Source of the DNA: an uncultured Anaerolineae bacterium
Lineage (GTDB): Bacteria > Chloroflexota > Anaerolineae > JACIWP01
Assembly: GCA_938049385.1 (NCBI GenBank)
Contig: CALIBQ010000015.1
Location: forward strand, 1 to 64,000
DNA length: 64,000 nucleotides
Reading direction: 5' to 3'
Shown: positions 1 through 9,391 of the stretch, piece after piece
Layout of the letters: each line of letters starts with the position of its first letter
Numbering within the stretch: position 1 is the stretch's first letter
Position numbers and translations under genes: made by a program
Notes under the pieces: generated by a model
Told to the model about the DNA's origin: nothing
The model's database searches: none
The model's input: only the letters and a program-made list of their open reading frames with translations

Positions 1-1266
1 GAACGCGCCGGCGTCGTCGCCGAATGGGCCGGCCTGACGGCAGAGGAACGCGCCCTCCTGCTGGGGGAGGGCGCTTTGCCGCGCCAAACGGCCGATCAGA
101 TGATCGAGAACGCCGTCGGGACCTACCCTCTGCCGCTGGGCATCGCCGCCAACTTCCGGGTCAACAGCCGAGACTACCTGGTCCCTATGGCCATTGAGGA
201 GCCTTCGGTGGTGGCCGGCGCCAGCTTCGCCGCCCGCCTGGTCCGCGAAGGCGGGGGATTCCAGGCCCATGCGGACGAGCCGGTCATGATCGCCCAGCTC
301 CAGGTGTTGGGCGTTGCGGACCTGTGGGGGGCGCGTCATGCCCTGCTGGAAGCGCGCCAGGAGCTGATGCGCCAGGCGGATGCCGCCGGCGGCACCATCG
401 TCCAGCGCGGCGGCGGGGCGCGCGATATCGAGGTGCGCCTTTTCCCGCAGACGCCGGCCGGCCCCATGTTGGTCGTGCACGTGCTCTTCGACTGCCGCGA
501 TGCTATGGGCGCCAACGCCGTGAACACCGTCGCTGAGTGGCTGGCGCCGGCGGTGGAAGACATCACCGGCGGCCGGGTCAACCTGCGCATCCTGTCCAAC
601 CTGGCGGACCGCCGGCTGGCGCGGGCTAAAGCTGTCGTGCCGGCGGCGGCCCTGGCCGCCGGCGATTTCCCGGGCGAGCTGGTGGTGGAACGCATCATCG
701 AGGCCTATGCTTTGGCCGCAGTGGATCCGTACCGCGCCGCCACGCATAACAAGGGCATCATGAACGGCATTGACGCGGTAGTCATCGCCACCGGCAACGA
801 CTGGCGGGCGGTGGAGGCCGGCGCGCATGCCTACGCGGCGCGCTGGGGGCAGTACACCAGCCTGTCGCACTGGGAGAAGAACGCCGCCGGCGACTTGGTG
901 GGCACCCTCGAACTGCCCCTGGCGCTGGGCATCGTGGGAGGTGCCACGCGCTCCCATCCTATGGCCCGCCTGGCCTTAAAGGTACTAGGCGTGCAGAGCG
1001 CCCGGGAGCTGGCCGAGGTGGTGGTCAGTGTGGGGCTGGCACAGAACCTGGCCGCCCTCCGGGCACTGGCCACCGAGGGCATTCAGCGCGGCCATATGTC
1101 CCTGCATGCGCGTCAGCTTGCCCTGGCCGCCGGCGCCCAGGGGGATGAGGTTGCCTGGGTTGTCCAGCGCATGCTGGAAGAGAACAATATCCGCAGTGAG
1201 CGAGCTGTCGCCCTGCTGGCTGAACTGCGCCGGGGCCGGCAGTCCGCCTCTGCTTCGGCATCTTAA
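1..1266 (+). CDS. Hydroxymethylglutaryl-CoA reductase, class II/degradative-like; 5' end truncated by window
   Basis: Frame open from base 1 ([55 protein letters not shown]...[15 protein letters not shown]); ENxxGxxxxPxGxA and EEPSVVA are HMG-CoA reductase motifs. Confidence 0.9.
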   Translation, partial: ERAGVVAEWAGLTAEERALLLGEGALPRQTADQMIENAVGTYPLPLGIAANFRVNSRDYLVPMAIEEPSVVAGASFAARLVREGGGFQAHADEPVMIAQLQVLGVADLWGARHALLEARQELMRQADAAGGTIVQRGGGARDIEVRLFPQTPAGPMLVVHVLFDCRDAMGANAVNTVAEWLAPAVEDITGGRVNLRILSNLADRRLARAKAVVPAAALAAGDFPGELVVERIIEAYALAAVDPYRAATHNKGIMNGIDAVVIATGNDWRAVEAGAHAYAARWGQYTSLSHWEKNAAGDLVGTLELPLALGIVGGATRSHPMARLALKVLGVQSARELAEVVVSVGLAQNLAALRALATEGIQRGHMSLHARQLALAAGAQGDEVAWVVQRMLEENNIRSERAVALLAELRRGRQSASASAS

Positions 1267-1271
1267 GCACG

Positions 1272-2339
1272 TTGGGAGACATCGGGGATTCCATGAAGCC
1301 AGTCAAGGACGTTGGGATTATCGGATACGGAGCTTATGTGCCGCGCTACCGCCTGCCGGCCAGCGAGGTAGCGCGCGTTTGGAAGAACGGAGAGGATGTC
1401 CTGCCAGTGCACGAGAAGTCGGTGCCTGGTCTGGACGAGGATACCGCCACCATGGCCATCGAGGCGGCGCGCAGTGCTTTACAGCGTGCCGGCGTTGACC
1501 CTCAGCTCATCGGCGCAGTGTGGGTGGGCAGTGAGTCGCATCCGTACGCCGTGAAGCCGACCTCCACCATTGTTGCGGAGGCGCTGGGCATTGTGCCGAA
1601 CACACTGGCCGGCGACTGGGAATTCGCTTGCAAGGCCGGCACCGAGGCCCTGCAGGCCAGCATCGGGCTGGTCGGTTCTGGTATGGCGCGCTACGCGCTG
1701 GCCATCGGGATGGACACTGCCCAGGGCCGGCCGGGCGATGCCCTGGAATACACGGCGGCCGCCGGCGGCGCGGCCTACATCGTCGGGCCGGCGGAGGAGG
1801 CCTTGGCTGTGTTCGAGGGTTCCTTCAGCTATGTGACGGACACGCCGGACTTCTTCCGGCGGCCGTACCAGCACTATCCCCAACATGGGAGCCGCTTCAC
1901 CGGTGAGCCGGCCTACTTCAAGCACATCCAGGCCGCCGCGAAGGCACTCATGGAGGAGCTGGGGGCGCGTCCGGAAGACTTCACCTATGCGGTTTTCCAT
2001 CAGCCGAACATCAAATTCCCCCAGCAGGTGGCGAAAATGCTGGGCTTCCGCCCCGAGCAGATCAAGCCCGGCTTGCTGGTGGGGGAAATCGGCAATACCT
2101 ATGCCGGCTCCTCGCTCATCGGCCTCTCCGCGACGCTGGACGCGGCCAAGCCCGGCGACCGCATCCTGCTGGTGTCGTTCGGTTCCGGCGCCGGCAGTGA
2201 TGCCTTCGCCCTGCGTGTGACCGAGGCCATCGAGGAGCGCCGCGCGCGGGCCTATCTCACGCGCGAGTACGTCAGCCGGCGCAAACCCATTGACTACGGC
2301 CTGTACGTGCGCTATCGGCGCAAACTGCACATGCACTAA
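1272..2339 (+). CDS. Hydroxymethylglutaryl-CoA synthase, archaeal-like
   Basis: [15 protein letters not shown]...[23 protein letters not shown]...[20 protein letters not shown]...[12 protein letters not shown] resembles archaeal HMGCS. Confidence 0.9.
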   Translation: MGDIGDSMKPVKDVGIIGYGAYVPRYRLPASEVARVWKNGEDVLPVHEKSVPGLDEDTATMAIEAARSALQRAGVDPQLIGAVWVGSESHPYAVKPTSTIVAEALGIVPNTLAGDWEFACKAGTEALQASIGLVGSGMARYALAIGMDTAQGRPGDALEYTAAAGGAAYIVGPAEEALAVFEGSFSYVTDTPDFFRRPYQHYPQHGSRFTGEPAYFKHIQAAAKALMEELGARPEDFTYAVFHQPNIKFPQQVAKMLGFRPEQIKPGLLVGEIGNTYAGSSLIGLSATLDAAKPGDRILLVSFGSGAGSDAFALRVTEAIEERRARAYLTREYVSRRKPIDYGLYVRYRRKLHMH

Positions 2340-2369
2340 TCGCACGACCTGGAACATGGAGAGATCACC

Positions 2370-3521
2370 TTGCGGGACGTGAGCATTATCGGATTCGGAC
2401 AGACCCCGGTGGGGGAACATTGGGAACTTTCCCTTCGTCATTTAGCGGCGCAGGCAGTGTTGGCCGCCATGCAGGACGCCGGCATTGAGCGCGCCGACGC
2501 CCTGTACGTGGGCAATATGCTCTCCAGCGAGACCTCCGGCCAGCATCATCTGGGAGCGCTGGTGGCAGATTTCGTGGGACTGCGGGGCATCGAGGCCTTC
2601 CGAGTGGAAGCGGCCTGCGCTTCCGGCGCGGCGGCACTGCGGGCCGGCTATCTGGCGGTGGCCTCCGACGCGGCCGACCTGGTCATCGTCGCCGGCGTGG
2701 AGAAGATGACCGACTCCATCGGCAATTCCATCACCACCGCCCTGGCGGAGGCCGCCGACGCCGATTACGAGACGCCGCATGGGCTTTCGTTCGTGTCCAT
2801 CAACGCTCTGCTGATGCGGCGCTATATGTACGAGTTCGGCGTGCGGCACGAGGATTTCGCCGGCTTCGCCATCACCGCGCATCAGAACGCGGTCAACAAC
2901 CCGTATGCCATGTTCCGCCGGCCCATCACCAAAGAGGAGTTCGTCCAGGCGCGCATGATTGCTGATCCTATCAACCTGCTCGACTCCTCACCGGTGGCCG
3001 ACGGCGCGGCGGCGGTGGTGCTCTGTCCGACCGAGCAGGCGCGCTCCTTCACCGACCATCCGGTGCGCATCCGGGCCTGCGAGGTGGGCACCGATTCGCT
3101 GGCCCTGCACGACCGCCGCGACCCGCTGTTCCTGGAGGCCGGCTACATCTCGGTGCAGAAGGCCTATGCCCGGGCCGGCGTCACACCGGCGGACATTGAC
3201 CTGTTCGAACTGCACGATGCCTTCACCATCATGGCCGCGCTTTCCCTGGAGGCGGCCGGCTTCGCCCGCCGCGGCGAGGGGGTGCGCTTGGCCATGGATG
3301 GGTCCATCGCCCGGAACGGCCGCATCCCCATCTCGACCATGGGGGGCCTGAAAGGGCGTGGGCATCCGGTGGGCGCCACCGGTATCTATCAGGTGATCGA
3401 AGTTGCCCAACAAGTGACCGGGCGCGCCGGCGCCAACCAGGTTCCGAATGCCCGGCTCGGCATGGCGCAGAACATCGGTGGAAGCGGCGCCACCATCATC
3501 ACCACTATTTTGGAAGCATGA
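2370..3521 (+). CDS. Acetyl-CoA acetyltransferase (thiolase, SCP2/archaeal type)
   Basis: VEAACASGAAALRAG active-site Cys; ELHDAFTIM; GGLKGRGHPVGATGIYQ; TTG start. Confidence 0.88.
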   Translation: MRDVSIIGFGQTPVGEHWELSLRHLAAQAVLAAMQDAGIERADALYVGNMLSSETSGQHHLGALVADFVGLRGIEAFRVEAACASGAAALRAGYLAVASDAADLVIVAGVEKMTDSIGNSITTALAEAADADYETPHGLSFVSINALLMRRYMYEFGVRHEDFAGFAITAHQNAVNNPYAMFRRPITKEEFVQARMIADPINLLDSSPVADGAAAVVLCPTEQARSFTDHPVRIRACEVGTDSLALHDRRDPLFLEAGYISVQKAYARAGVTPADIDLFELHDAFTIMAALSLEAAGFARRGEGVRLAMDGSIARNGRIPISTMGGLKGRGHPVGATGIYQVIEVAQQVTGRAGANQVPNARLGMAQNIGGSGATIITTILEA

Positions 3522-3553
3522 CAATTTGCGAACTATGTCCTGGAGGTAATGCA

Positions 3554-3985
3554 ATGGGAATTCCTGCGTATTGGAGAACGAGGGCACAGCGCTATGCCCT
3601 GGTGGGTGAGGTCTGCCACAAATGCGGCGCCAAAATCTTCCCGCCGCGGGACGTCTGCCCAGAGTGCAGTCGGCCGGCGTCCGACCCTTTCACCTTCAGC
3701 GGCCGCGGAGAGGTATACTCCTTCTCTACCATTTACCAGCCGCCGGAGGGCTTTGAGGAGTTCGTGCCCTATACCGTCGCCATCGTCAAGCTGGAAGAAG
3801 GGCCGCTGGTAACCGCGCAGTTGACGGACGTGGACCCGGCAGAGGTGCATATCGGCATGCCGGTCGAGATGGTGACGCGCAAACTGCGCGAAGAGGGTGA
3901 GGAAGGGCAGATCATCTACGGCTACAAGTTCCGCCCCCTTCTGCGGAACACCCTGACCCCCCGGCCCTCAGGCCAGGCGGCCTGA
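3554..3985 (+). CDS. DUF35 / OB-fold Zn-ribbon acyl-CoA-associated protein
   Basis: CHKCGAKIFPPRDVCPEC rubredoxin-like Zn ribbon followed by OB-fold sequence (GRGEVYSFSTIYQPPEGFEEFVPYTVAIVKLEEGP); directly downstream of thiolase. Confidence 0.88.
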   Translation: MGIPAYWRTRAQRYALVGEVCHKCGAKIFPPRDVCPECSRPASDPFTFSGRGEVYSFSTIYQPPEGFEEFVPYTVAIVKLEEGPLVTAQLTDVDPAEVHIGMPVEMVTRKLREEGEEGQIIYGYKFRPLLRNTLTPRPSGQAA

Positions 3986-4093
3986 ATCAGCCCGTGACTA
4001 ATGGGATGGGACACAACGGTGTGACCCCATCCCGGCCCTGCCCCTAGGGCGCATGATCCGACGCAGTCCATCTGATTTCAAGGAAGGCCTCTA

Positions 4094-4555
4094 ATGCCCG
4101 TGATCGAGGCTTCACTGCTTATCCCCGCACCGCTGGAAGCTGTCTGGCAGGTGGTCAGCGACCCGGGCCGTGCGCCGGCCTGGATGCCGGACATCAAAGA
4201 GCGCCGGCTGATCACACCGCCTCCCGTTGGCGTCGGCAGTCAATGGGAGGACCACGGACTCCTGCGCGGCCGGCCTTTCCGCATGACCTGTCAGGTGACA
4301 CACTGGCAGGCGCCGCGCCGCTTTGCGTATCAGCATGTGTCTGCCGAGCGGGCCGGCGCGCAGTGGCACGAGCATGTATTTCTGGCGCCGCAGGACGAGG
4401 GGACCCTGGTAACCCTGCGCCTGGAGTACCGCTTGCTGGGTGGGTTCATGGGCCGGCTGTATGACCAGCTCTTCTTTCGGAAGGACTTTCGTATTACCCT
4501 CGAGAACCGCTTAGAGGCACTGCGCGACCTGTTTATGCCCCCGACGCAGGGGTAA
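4094..4555 (+). CDS. SRPBCC / polyketide cyclase-like protein
   Basis: START-like pattern (EASLLIPAPLEAVWQVVSDPGRAPAWMPDIKE...). Confidence 0.75.
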   Translation: MPVIEASLLIPAPLEAVWQVVSDPGRAPAWMPDIKERRLITPPPVGVGSQWEDHGLLRGRPFRMTCQVTHWQAPRRFAYQHVSAERAGAQWHEHVFLAPQDEGTLVTLRLEYRLLGGFMGRLYDQLFFRKDFRITLENRLEALRDLFMPPTQG

Positions 4556-4635
4556 TTCCCCCAAGCGTATCGGCGGCCTGATCCCGCCCAAGCGTGGGAC
4601 GTCCGGGCGTAAGGAGCGAAGCCCTGCGGCTCCCC

Positions 4636-4677
4636 AAAAATCAGGTGACAGCCACCGCGAAGATGACTGTCACCTGA
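4636..4677 (-). terminator. Rho-independent terminator of leuS
   Basis: Minus strand: TCAGGTGACAG-(15 nt)-CTGTCACCTGA followed by TTTTT. Confidence 0.75.
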
Positions 4678-4699
4678 ACCACTACCATCATGGGCGAAC

Positions 4700-7153
4700 T
4701 TATTTCACCACAATGTTGACCAGCCGGCGCGGCACATACACCACCTGGACGATTTCCTTGCCCTCGTAGTGCCGGCGGGCGTTGGGGCATTCCAGTGCCA
4801 GCCGCTTGGCCTCTTCCTCCGGAATATCCACGGGCACAGTAACCTTATCGCGCACCTTGCCGTTGACCTGCACCACCAACGTCACCATCTCGTCGGCGGC
4901 CAGTTCCTCGGACCAGGCCGGCCAGGACTGCTGATGCACGCTGTACGGCCCGCCGATGCGCGCCCACAGCTCCTCCGCCAGATGCGGGGTGGACGGCGCC
5001 AGCAGAAGGATGAGCGTGCGGATGGCCTCGTCCCAAGCCTCGCTCCCATATACCTCGGTGTCCTTGGCCTTGACGAGATAGTTGTTGAACTCCATCAGGG
5101 CCGCGATCATCGTGTTGAACTGGAAGCCCTCCATGTCCTGGGTGACCTTGCGGATGGTCTTGTGGGTAATGCGCCGCAGATCGGCCACCTGTTGCGGCGT
5201 GGGCTGAGCAGTGCGCATTTCCTCTTTCCCCGGCTCTACCACCACCGACCAGACGCGGTGCAGGAAGCGGTGCACCCCCTCGATGCCCTTGCTGTTCCAG
5301 GGACCGCCCTCTTCCCACGGGCCGATGAACATCAAATAGGCGCGCACCGTGTCCGCCCCGTATTTCGCCACCAGGTCATCGGGGTTCACCACGTTGCCCC
5401 GGCTCTTGCTCATCTTCTCGCCGTCTTCGCCGAGGATGGTGCCCTGGTTGAACAGGCGGAGCATCGGCTCGTCGAAATCCACCAGGCCCATGTCCCGCAT
5501 AGCCTTAGTGAAGAAGCGGGTATAGAGCAGGTGCATGGTGGCATGTTCCACGCCGCCGGTATACAGGTCTACCGGCAGCCAGTACCTGCCCTCTTCGGGG
5601 TCGAACGGCCCCTTATCGTAATGCGGGCTGAGATAGCGGTACTGATACCAGGAGGAGCACACGAAGGTATCCATGGTATCGGTCTCGCGCTCCGCCGGCC
5701 CGCCGCACTGCGGGCACGTGGTGTGCAGGAACCCCTCGTGATACTTCAGCGGCGACTCGCCGGTCGGCATGAACTCGGCATCCATAGGCAGGAGCACCGG
5801 CAGGTCCTCCTCCGGCACCGGCACCGTGCCGCACTTCGGGCAGTAGATGATGGGGATGGGCGCGCCCCAGTAGCGCTGCCGGCTGACCAGCCAGTCATGC
5901 AGGCGGTAATTCACCTTGCGCTCGCCGATGCCGTGCTGTTCCATGTAGTCAGCGATGGCATGCCAGGCCTCCGTACTGCGCATACCGTTGAACGGCCCGG
6001 AATTGACCATCGTGCCTTCGCCTATATAGGCTTCTTTCAGCGGACTGCCGTCCCATCCATCTGGCGCGATGACTACTGGGATGGGCAGGCCGTACTTTTT
6101 GGCGAAATCGAAGTCGCGCTCGTCGTGCGCCGGCACCGCCATAATAGCGCCTGTGCCGTAGGTCATGAGCACATAATCGGCGATGTAGATGGGCACCCGC
6201 TCGCCGTTCATGGGGTTGATGGCATAGGCGCCCGTGAAGACGCCGGTGCGCTCCTTCTCCGTGGACAGGCGTTCGATCTCGGTCTGCCGGCGGGCCTGGA
6301 ACACGTACGCCTCCACCTCCAAGCGGCGGTCCGGCGTTGTGATCTCCTCGACCAGAGGGTGCTCCGGCGCCAGGACGGCGAAGGTCATGCCGTACACCGT
6401 GTCCGGCCGCGTGGTGAAGACGCGAAAGCTTTTGTCGCTGTCCGCCACCGGCATGGTGAACTCCACGCCCTCACTGCGGCCAATCCAGTTGCGCTGCATA
6501 GTGATGACGCGCTCGGGCCAGTCAATGCCGTCGAAGTTCAGCAGTTCCTCGGCATACTTGGTGATGCGGAACATCCACTGTTCCAGGTCCTTTTTGATGA
6601 CCGGCGTGCCACAGCGCTCGCAGTGGCGGTCCTCCCCCCAGACCTGCTCCCGCGCCAGGGTGGTGTTGCAGGTGGGGCACCAGTCCACCGGCGCCTTCTG
6701 GCGGTACGCCAGGCCGTGCTTATAGAGCTGGAGGAAGAACCACTGTGTCCATTTGTAATATTCGGGCAGGCAGGTGATGACCTCCCGTTCCCAATCGAAC
6801 ATCGGGCCCATAGATTTGAGCTGTTTGCGCATGCGCTCGATGTTGGCCATGGTCCACTGATAGGGGTGGATGCCGTGCTTGATGGCGGCGTTCTCCGCCG
6901 GCAGTCCGAAGGCATCGAACCCCATGGGGAAGAGCACGTTGTACCCCTTCATGCGGGCATAACGCGCCCGCACGTCCGAGGGGGCCATGGCGTACCAGTG
7001 TCCGATGTGTAGGTCCCCGCTGGGGTACGGGAACATGGTCAGCGCGTACCATTTGGGCCGGCTGGGATCAACCTTCGCCCGGTACAGCCCGTCCGCCTCC
7101 CACCGCTCCTGCCATTTCTTCTCAATGACCGCGGGTTGATAGTTGTCCGCCAT
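4700..7153 (-). CDS. leuS: Leucyl-tRNA synthetase
   Basis: 817 aa; MFPYPSGDLHIGHWYAM, KMSKSRGNVVNPDD, AYVFQARRQTEIER, METADTMDTF-like region; upstream GGAGG RBS. Confidence 0.97.
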   Translation of the reverse strand: MADNYQPAVIEKKWQERWEADGLYRAKVDPSRPKWYALTMFPYPSGDLHIGHWYAMAPSDVRARYARMKGYNVLFPMGFDAFGLPAENAAIKHGIHPYQWTMANIERMRKQLKSMGPMFDWEREVITCLPEYYKWTQWFFLQLYKHGLAYRQKAPVDWCPTCNTTLAREQVWGEDRHCERCGTPVIKKDLEQWMFRITKYAEELLNFDGIDWPERVITMQRNWIGRSEGVEFTMPVADSDKSFRVFTTRPDTVYGMTFAVLAPEHPLVEEITTPDRRLEVEAYVFQARRQTEIERLSTEKERTGVFTGAYAINPMNGERVPIYIADYVLMTYGTGAIMAVPAHDERDFDFAKKYGLPIPVVIAPDGWDGSPLKEAYIGEGTMVNSGPFNGMRSTEAWHAIADYMEQHGIGERKVNYRLHDWLVSRQRYWGAPIPIIYCPKCGTVPVPEEDLPVLLPMDAEFMPTGESPLKYHEGFLHTTCPQCGGPAERETDTMDTFVCSSWYQYRYLSPHYDKGPFDPEEGRYWLPVDLYTGGVEHATMHLLYTRFFTKAMRDMGLVDFDEPMLRLFNQGTILGEDGEKMSKSRGNVVNPDDLVAKYGADTVRAYLMFIGPWEEGGPWNSKGIEGVHRFLHRVWSVVVEPGKEEMRTAQPTPQQVADLRRITHKTIRKVTQDMEGFQFNTMIAALMEFNNYLVKAKDTEVYGSEAWDEAIRTLILLLAPSTPHLAEELWARIGGPYSVHQQSWPAWSEELAADEMVTLVVQVNGKVRDKVTVPVDIPEEEAKRLALECPNARRHYEGKEIVQVVYVPRRLVNIVVK

Positions 7154-7215
7154 ATCCCGATGCCTCCTGAATGCGCGAAATATCCGTCTGTGCGGCCGAC
7201 ACTGCCAGCCAAATC

Positions 7216-7248
7216 AAAAACCCCTTCATCCCATCAGGGACGAAGGGG
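7216..7248 (-). terminator. T-box attenuator terminator
   Basis: CCCCTTCGTCCC-TGAT-GGGATGAAGGGG followed by TTTTTGATTT on the minus strand, 8 nt after the T-box motif. Confidence 0.9.
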
Positions 7249-7333
7249 AGCCTCCGTGGTACCACCCTGGTTGTCAGAGAGGTATGAGGCGAGGTGCTCA
7301 GCCATCCGCCCCGATGCTGAGCACCTCCATCCG

Positions 7334-7410
<77 letters not shown>

Positions 7411-7621
7411 ATACACATCTCCAACCACTTTTGGCGAGGTAACGGCCGCCGGCCGGCGGCGGCTACTTTACGTTCACCGCCACAGCTCACGGGCGAGTTC
7501 GACCTTATCACGGCACTCTCCGATGTGCCTGCCCGGCTCCCACCTGGTATACTGCCGGACTCTCTGCGGAGATGGTCTACTACTCCCGCTCACCGCCTTT
7601 ACGCTATGCGATTGTTCCCAC

Positions 7622-7697
<76 letters not shown>

Positions 7698-7710
7698 TTG
7701 GGCATAATAT

Positions 7711-7739
7711 ATTATAGCGGAGGCTATCCGGCTTGTCAA
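7711..7739 (-). promoter_or_regulatory. Consensus sigma70 promoter for tRNA-Ala(CGC) and probably the downstream tRNA-Ala(GGC)/T-box/leuS unit
   Basis: TTGACA-17 nt-TATAAT on the minus strand, immediately upstream of the tRNA. Confidence 0.9.
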
Positions 7740-7754
7740 ATTGATGACGGCAGG

Positions 7755-9368
7755 TCATGCCCATGCCGGCGCGCGGTATACCAGCCGGCCGCCCAGCACC
7801 GTGCCGTGCACCTCTGTCTCCAACAGGGCCTCTGCCGGCCCCTCGAAGATATCCCGCGATAGGATGGCAATATCCGCCAGCTTGCCCGGCTCCAGCGTGC
7901 CCTTGATGTCGCTCTCGCCGCTGGCCGCGGCCGGCGCGGCACAACAGGCGGCCAGCGCCTGCTCCAGCGTGAGGCGCTCCTCAGGATGCCAGCCGGCCGG
8001 CGAAGGGGAACCGTCCGGCCGGCGGCGCGCCACCGCCGCGTATACGGTTGCCAGCGGCCCCAGCGGTTCCACCGGGCAGTCAGTGCCGAAGATGAGCACC
8101 GCGCCGGCCTCCAGCAAACTGCGGAAGGCATAGGCGCCGCGTCCCCGCTCCTCACCCCAGTAGCGCTCCACCATTTCGTAATCCGATGTGGCATGCAGAG
8201 GCTGTACAGAAGCAATGACCCCCAGCCGGCCAAAGCGGGGAATATCCGCCGGCGCCAGGAGCTGGACATGCTCCACGCGGTTAGGCAGTGCACGCGCCGC
8301 CGGGTACCGAGCCAGCATTTCCTCCAGGGCATCCAGCGCCCGATGGTTGGCGGCATCGCCGATGGCGTGGATGGTGGCGCTGATCCCGTGAGAGAAGGCC
8401 AACGCCAGATATTCCCGCAGTTCCGCCGGCGGCGTGATCTCCACGCCCCGGTTGGCCGGCTCGCCCACGTACGGCTCAAAGAGCAGGGCCGTGCGTGATC
8501 CGAGGGAGCCGTCCATGAAAATCTTGACCCCGCCGACGCGCAGCCAGGCATCGCCGAGGCCGGTGCGCATGCCGGCCTGCACCGCCGGCTCCAGCATATC
8601 CTGTCTGATCTGGCAGAGCATGCGCAGGCCCAACTTGCCCTGCCGATGAAGCTCCTGCAGGGCGCCGAACTCCTGCGCCCCCTCGTTCAGCAGGAAATTA
8701 TGGATGGTAGTGATGCCGTGCGCCCAGACACTGGGGAAGGCCGCTTCCATCGCCGCACAGCGCTGTTCAAGGGTGGGCGGCGGGACAGCTTTCAGTACCA
8801 GCAGTTTCGCCGGCATCTCGCAAAGGATGCCAGTCGGTTCACCACTCTCATCCCGGACAATGCGGCCGTCTGTCGGCTCAGGGGTCTGCGCGTCAATGCC
8901 GGCCAGCTCGAGCGCCCGGCTGTTGACCCACAGCGAATGCAGGTCTTTGCTGTCCAGGGCGATAGGGTGCTCCCGCGTGACCGCATCCAGCATTTGGCGG
9001 TGCGGGAATTCCGCCGGCTCCCAGATGTTGGGGTCCCATCCGCCGCCCAGGATCCACTGCCCGGCAGGAACGCGGCGCACCGCCTCCCTTACCCTTTCCA
9101 ATGCTTCAGTAACCGACCGGGTGCCGCTCAGGTCCACCTGCTGTCGCCGCAGGGCATATTCCATGAAGTGGACATGGCAGTCGCAGAAGCCCGGCAGGAC
9201 CAGCCGGCCGGCGAGATTCACCCGCCGTTCGGCAGGGACGCTCTCGGCGAGAGAATTGTCTCCCAACGCCGCGATGCGGTCGCGCCAAACGGCCACTGCC
9301 TGATACGCCGGCTGGCCGGGTACCAGGGTGCGGACAATGCCGTTGTACAACACCAAGTCGGGTTTCAT
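7755..9368 (-). CDS. Amidohydrolase family protein (YtcJ-like)
   Basis: MKPDLVLYNGIVRTLVPG...GRLVLPGFCDCHVHFMEYAL...DGSLGSRTALLFEPY...HAIGDAANHRALD...FGTDCPVEPL. Confidence 0.88.
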   Translation of the reverse strand: MKPDLVLYNGIVRTLVPGQPAYQAVAVWRDRIAALGDNSLAESVPAERRVNLAGRLVLPGFCDCHVHFMEYALRRQQVDLSGTRSVTEALERVREAVRRVPAGQWILGGGWDPNIWEPAEFPHRQMLDAVTREHPIALDSKDLHSLWVNSRALELAGIDAQTPEPTDGRIVRDESGEPTGILCEMPAKLLVLKAVPPPTLEQRCAAMEAAFPSVWAHGITTIHNFLLNEGAQEFGALQELHRQGKLGLRMLCQIRQDMLEPAVQAGMRTGLGDAWLRVGGVKIFMDGSLGSRTALLFEPYVGEPANRGVEITPPAELREYLALAFSHGISATIHAIGDAANHRALDALEEMLARYPAARALPNRVEHVQLLAPADIPRFGRLGVIASVQPLHATSDYEMVERYWGEERGRGAYAFRSLLEAGAVLIFGTDCPVEPLGPLATVYAAVARRRPDGSPSPAGWHPEERLTLEQALAACCAAPAAASGESDIKGTLEPGKLADIAILSRDIFEGPAEALLETEVHGTVLGGRLVYRAPAWA

Positions 9369-9391
9369 TATGATATCCCCCTCCGGGTATC

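Noticed and set aside
4003-4033. Hairpin GGGATGGG...CCCATCCC after the DUF35 gene as terminator
   Set aside because: Reasonable stem but no U-tract and the next gene is co-directional 60 bp away; insufficient to call.
4769-7012. 747-aa plus-strand ORF opposite leuS
   Set aside because: Antisense frame of a clear LeuRS gene in high-GC DNA; His/Arg/Ala-rich low-information translation with no recognisable domain.
7291-7327. Hairpin GAGGTGCTCAGC/GCTGAGCACCTC read as an ultrashort T-box Stem I
   Set aside because: Its loop contains no Leu codon, and a full classical Stem I with a CUC specifier exists upstream at 7483-7597; the hairpin is better viewed as Stem III/linker.
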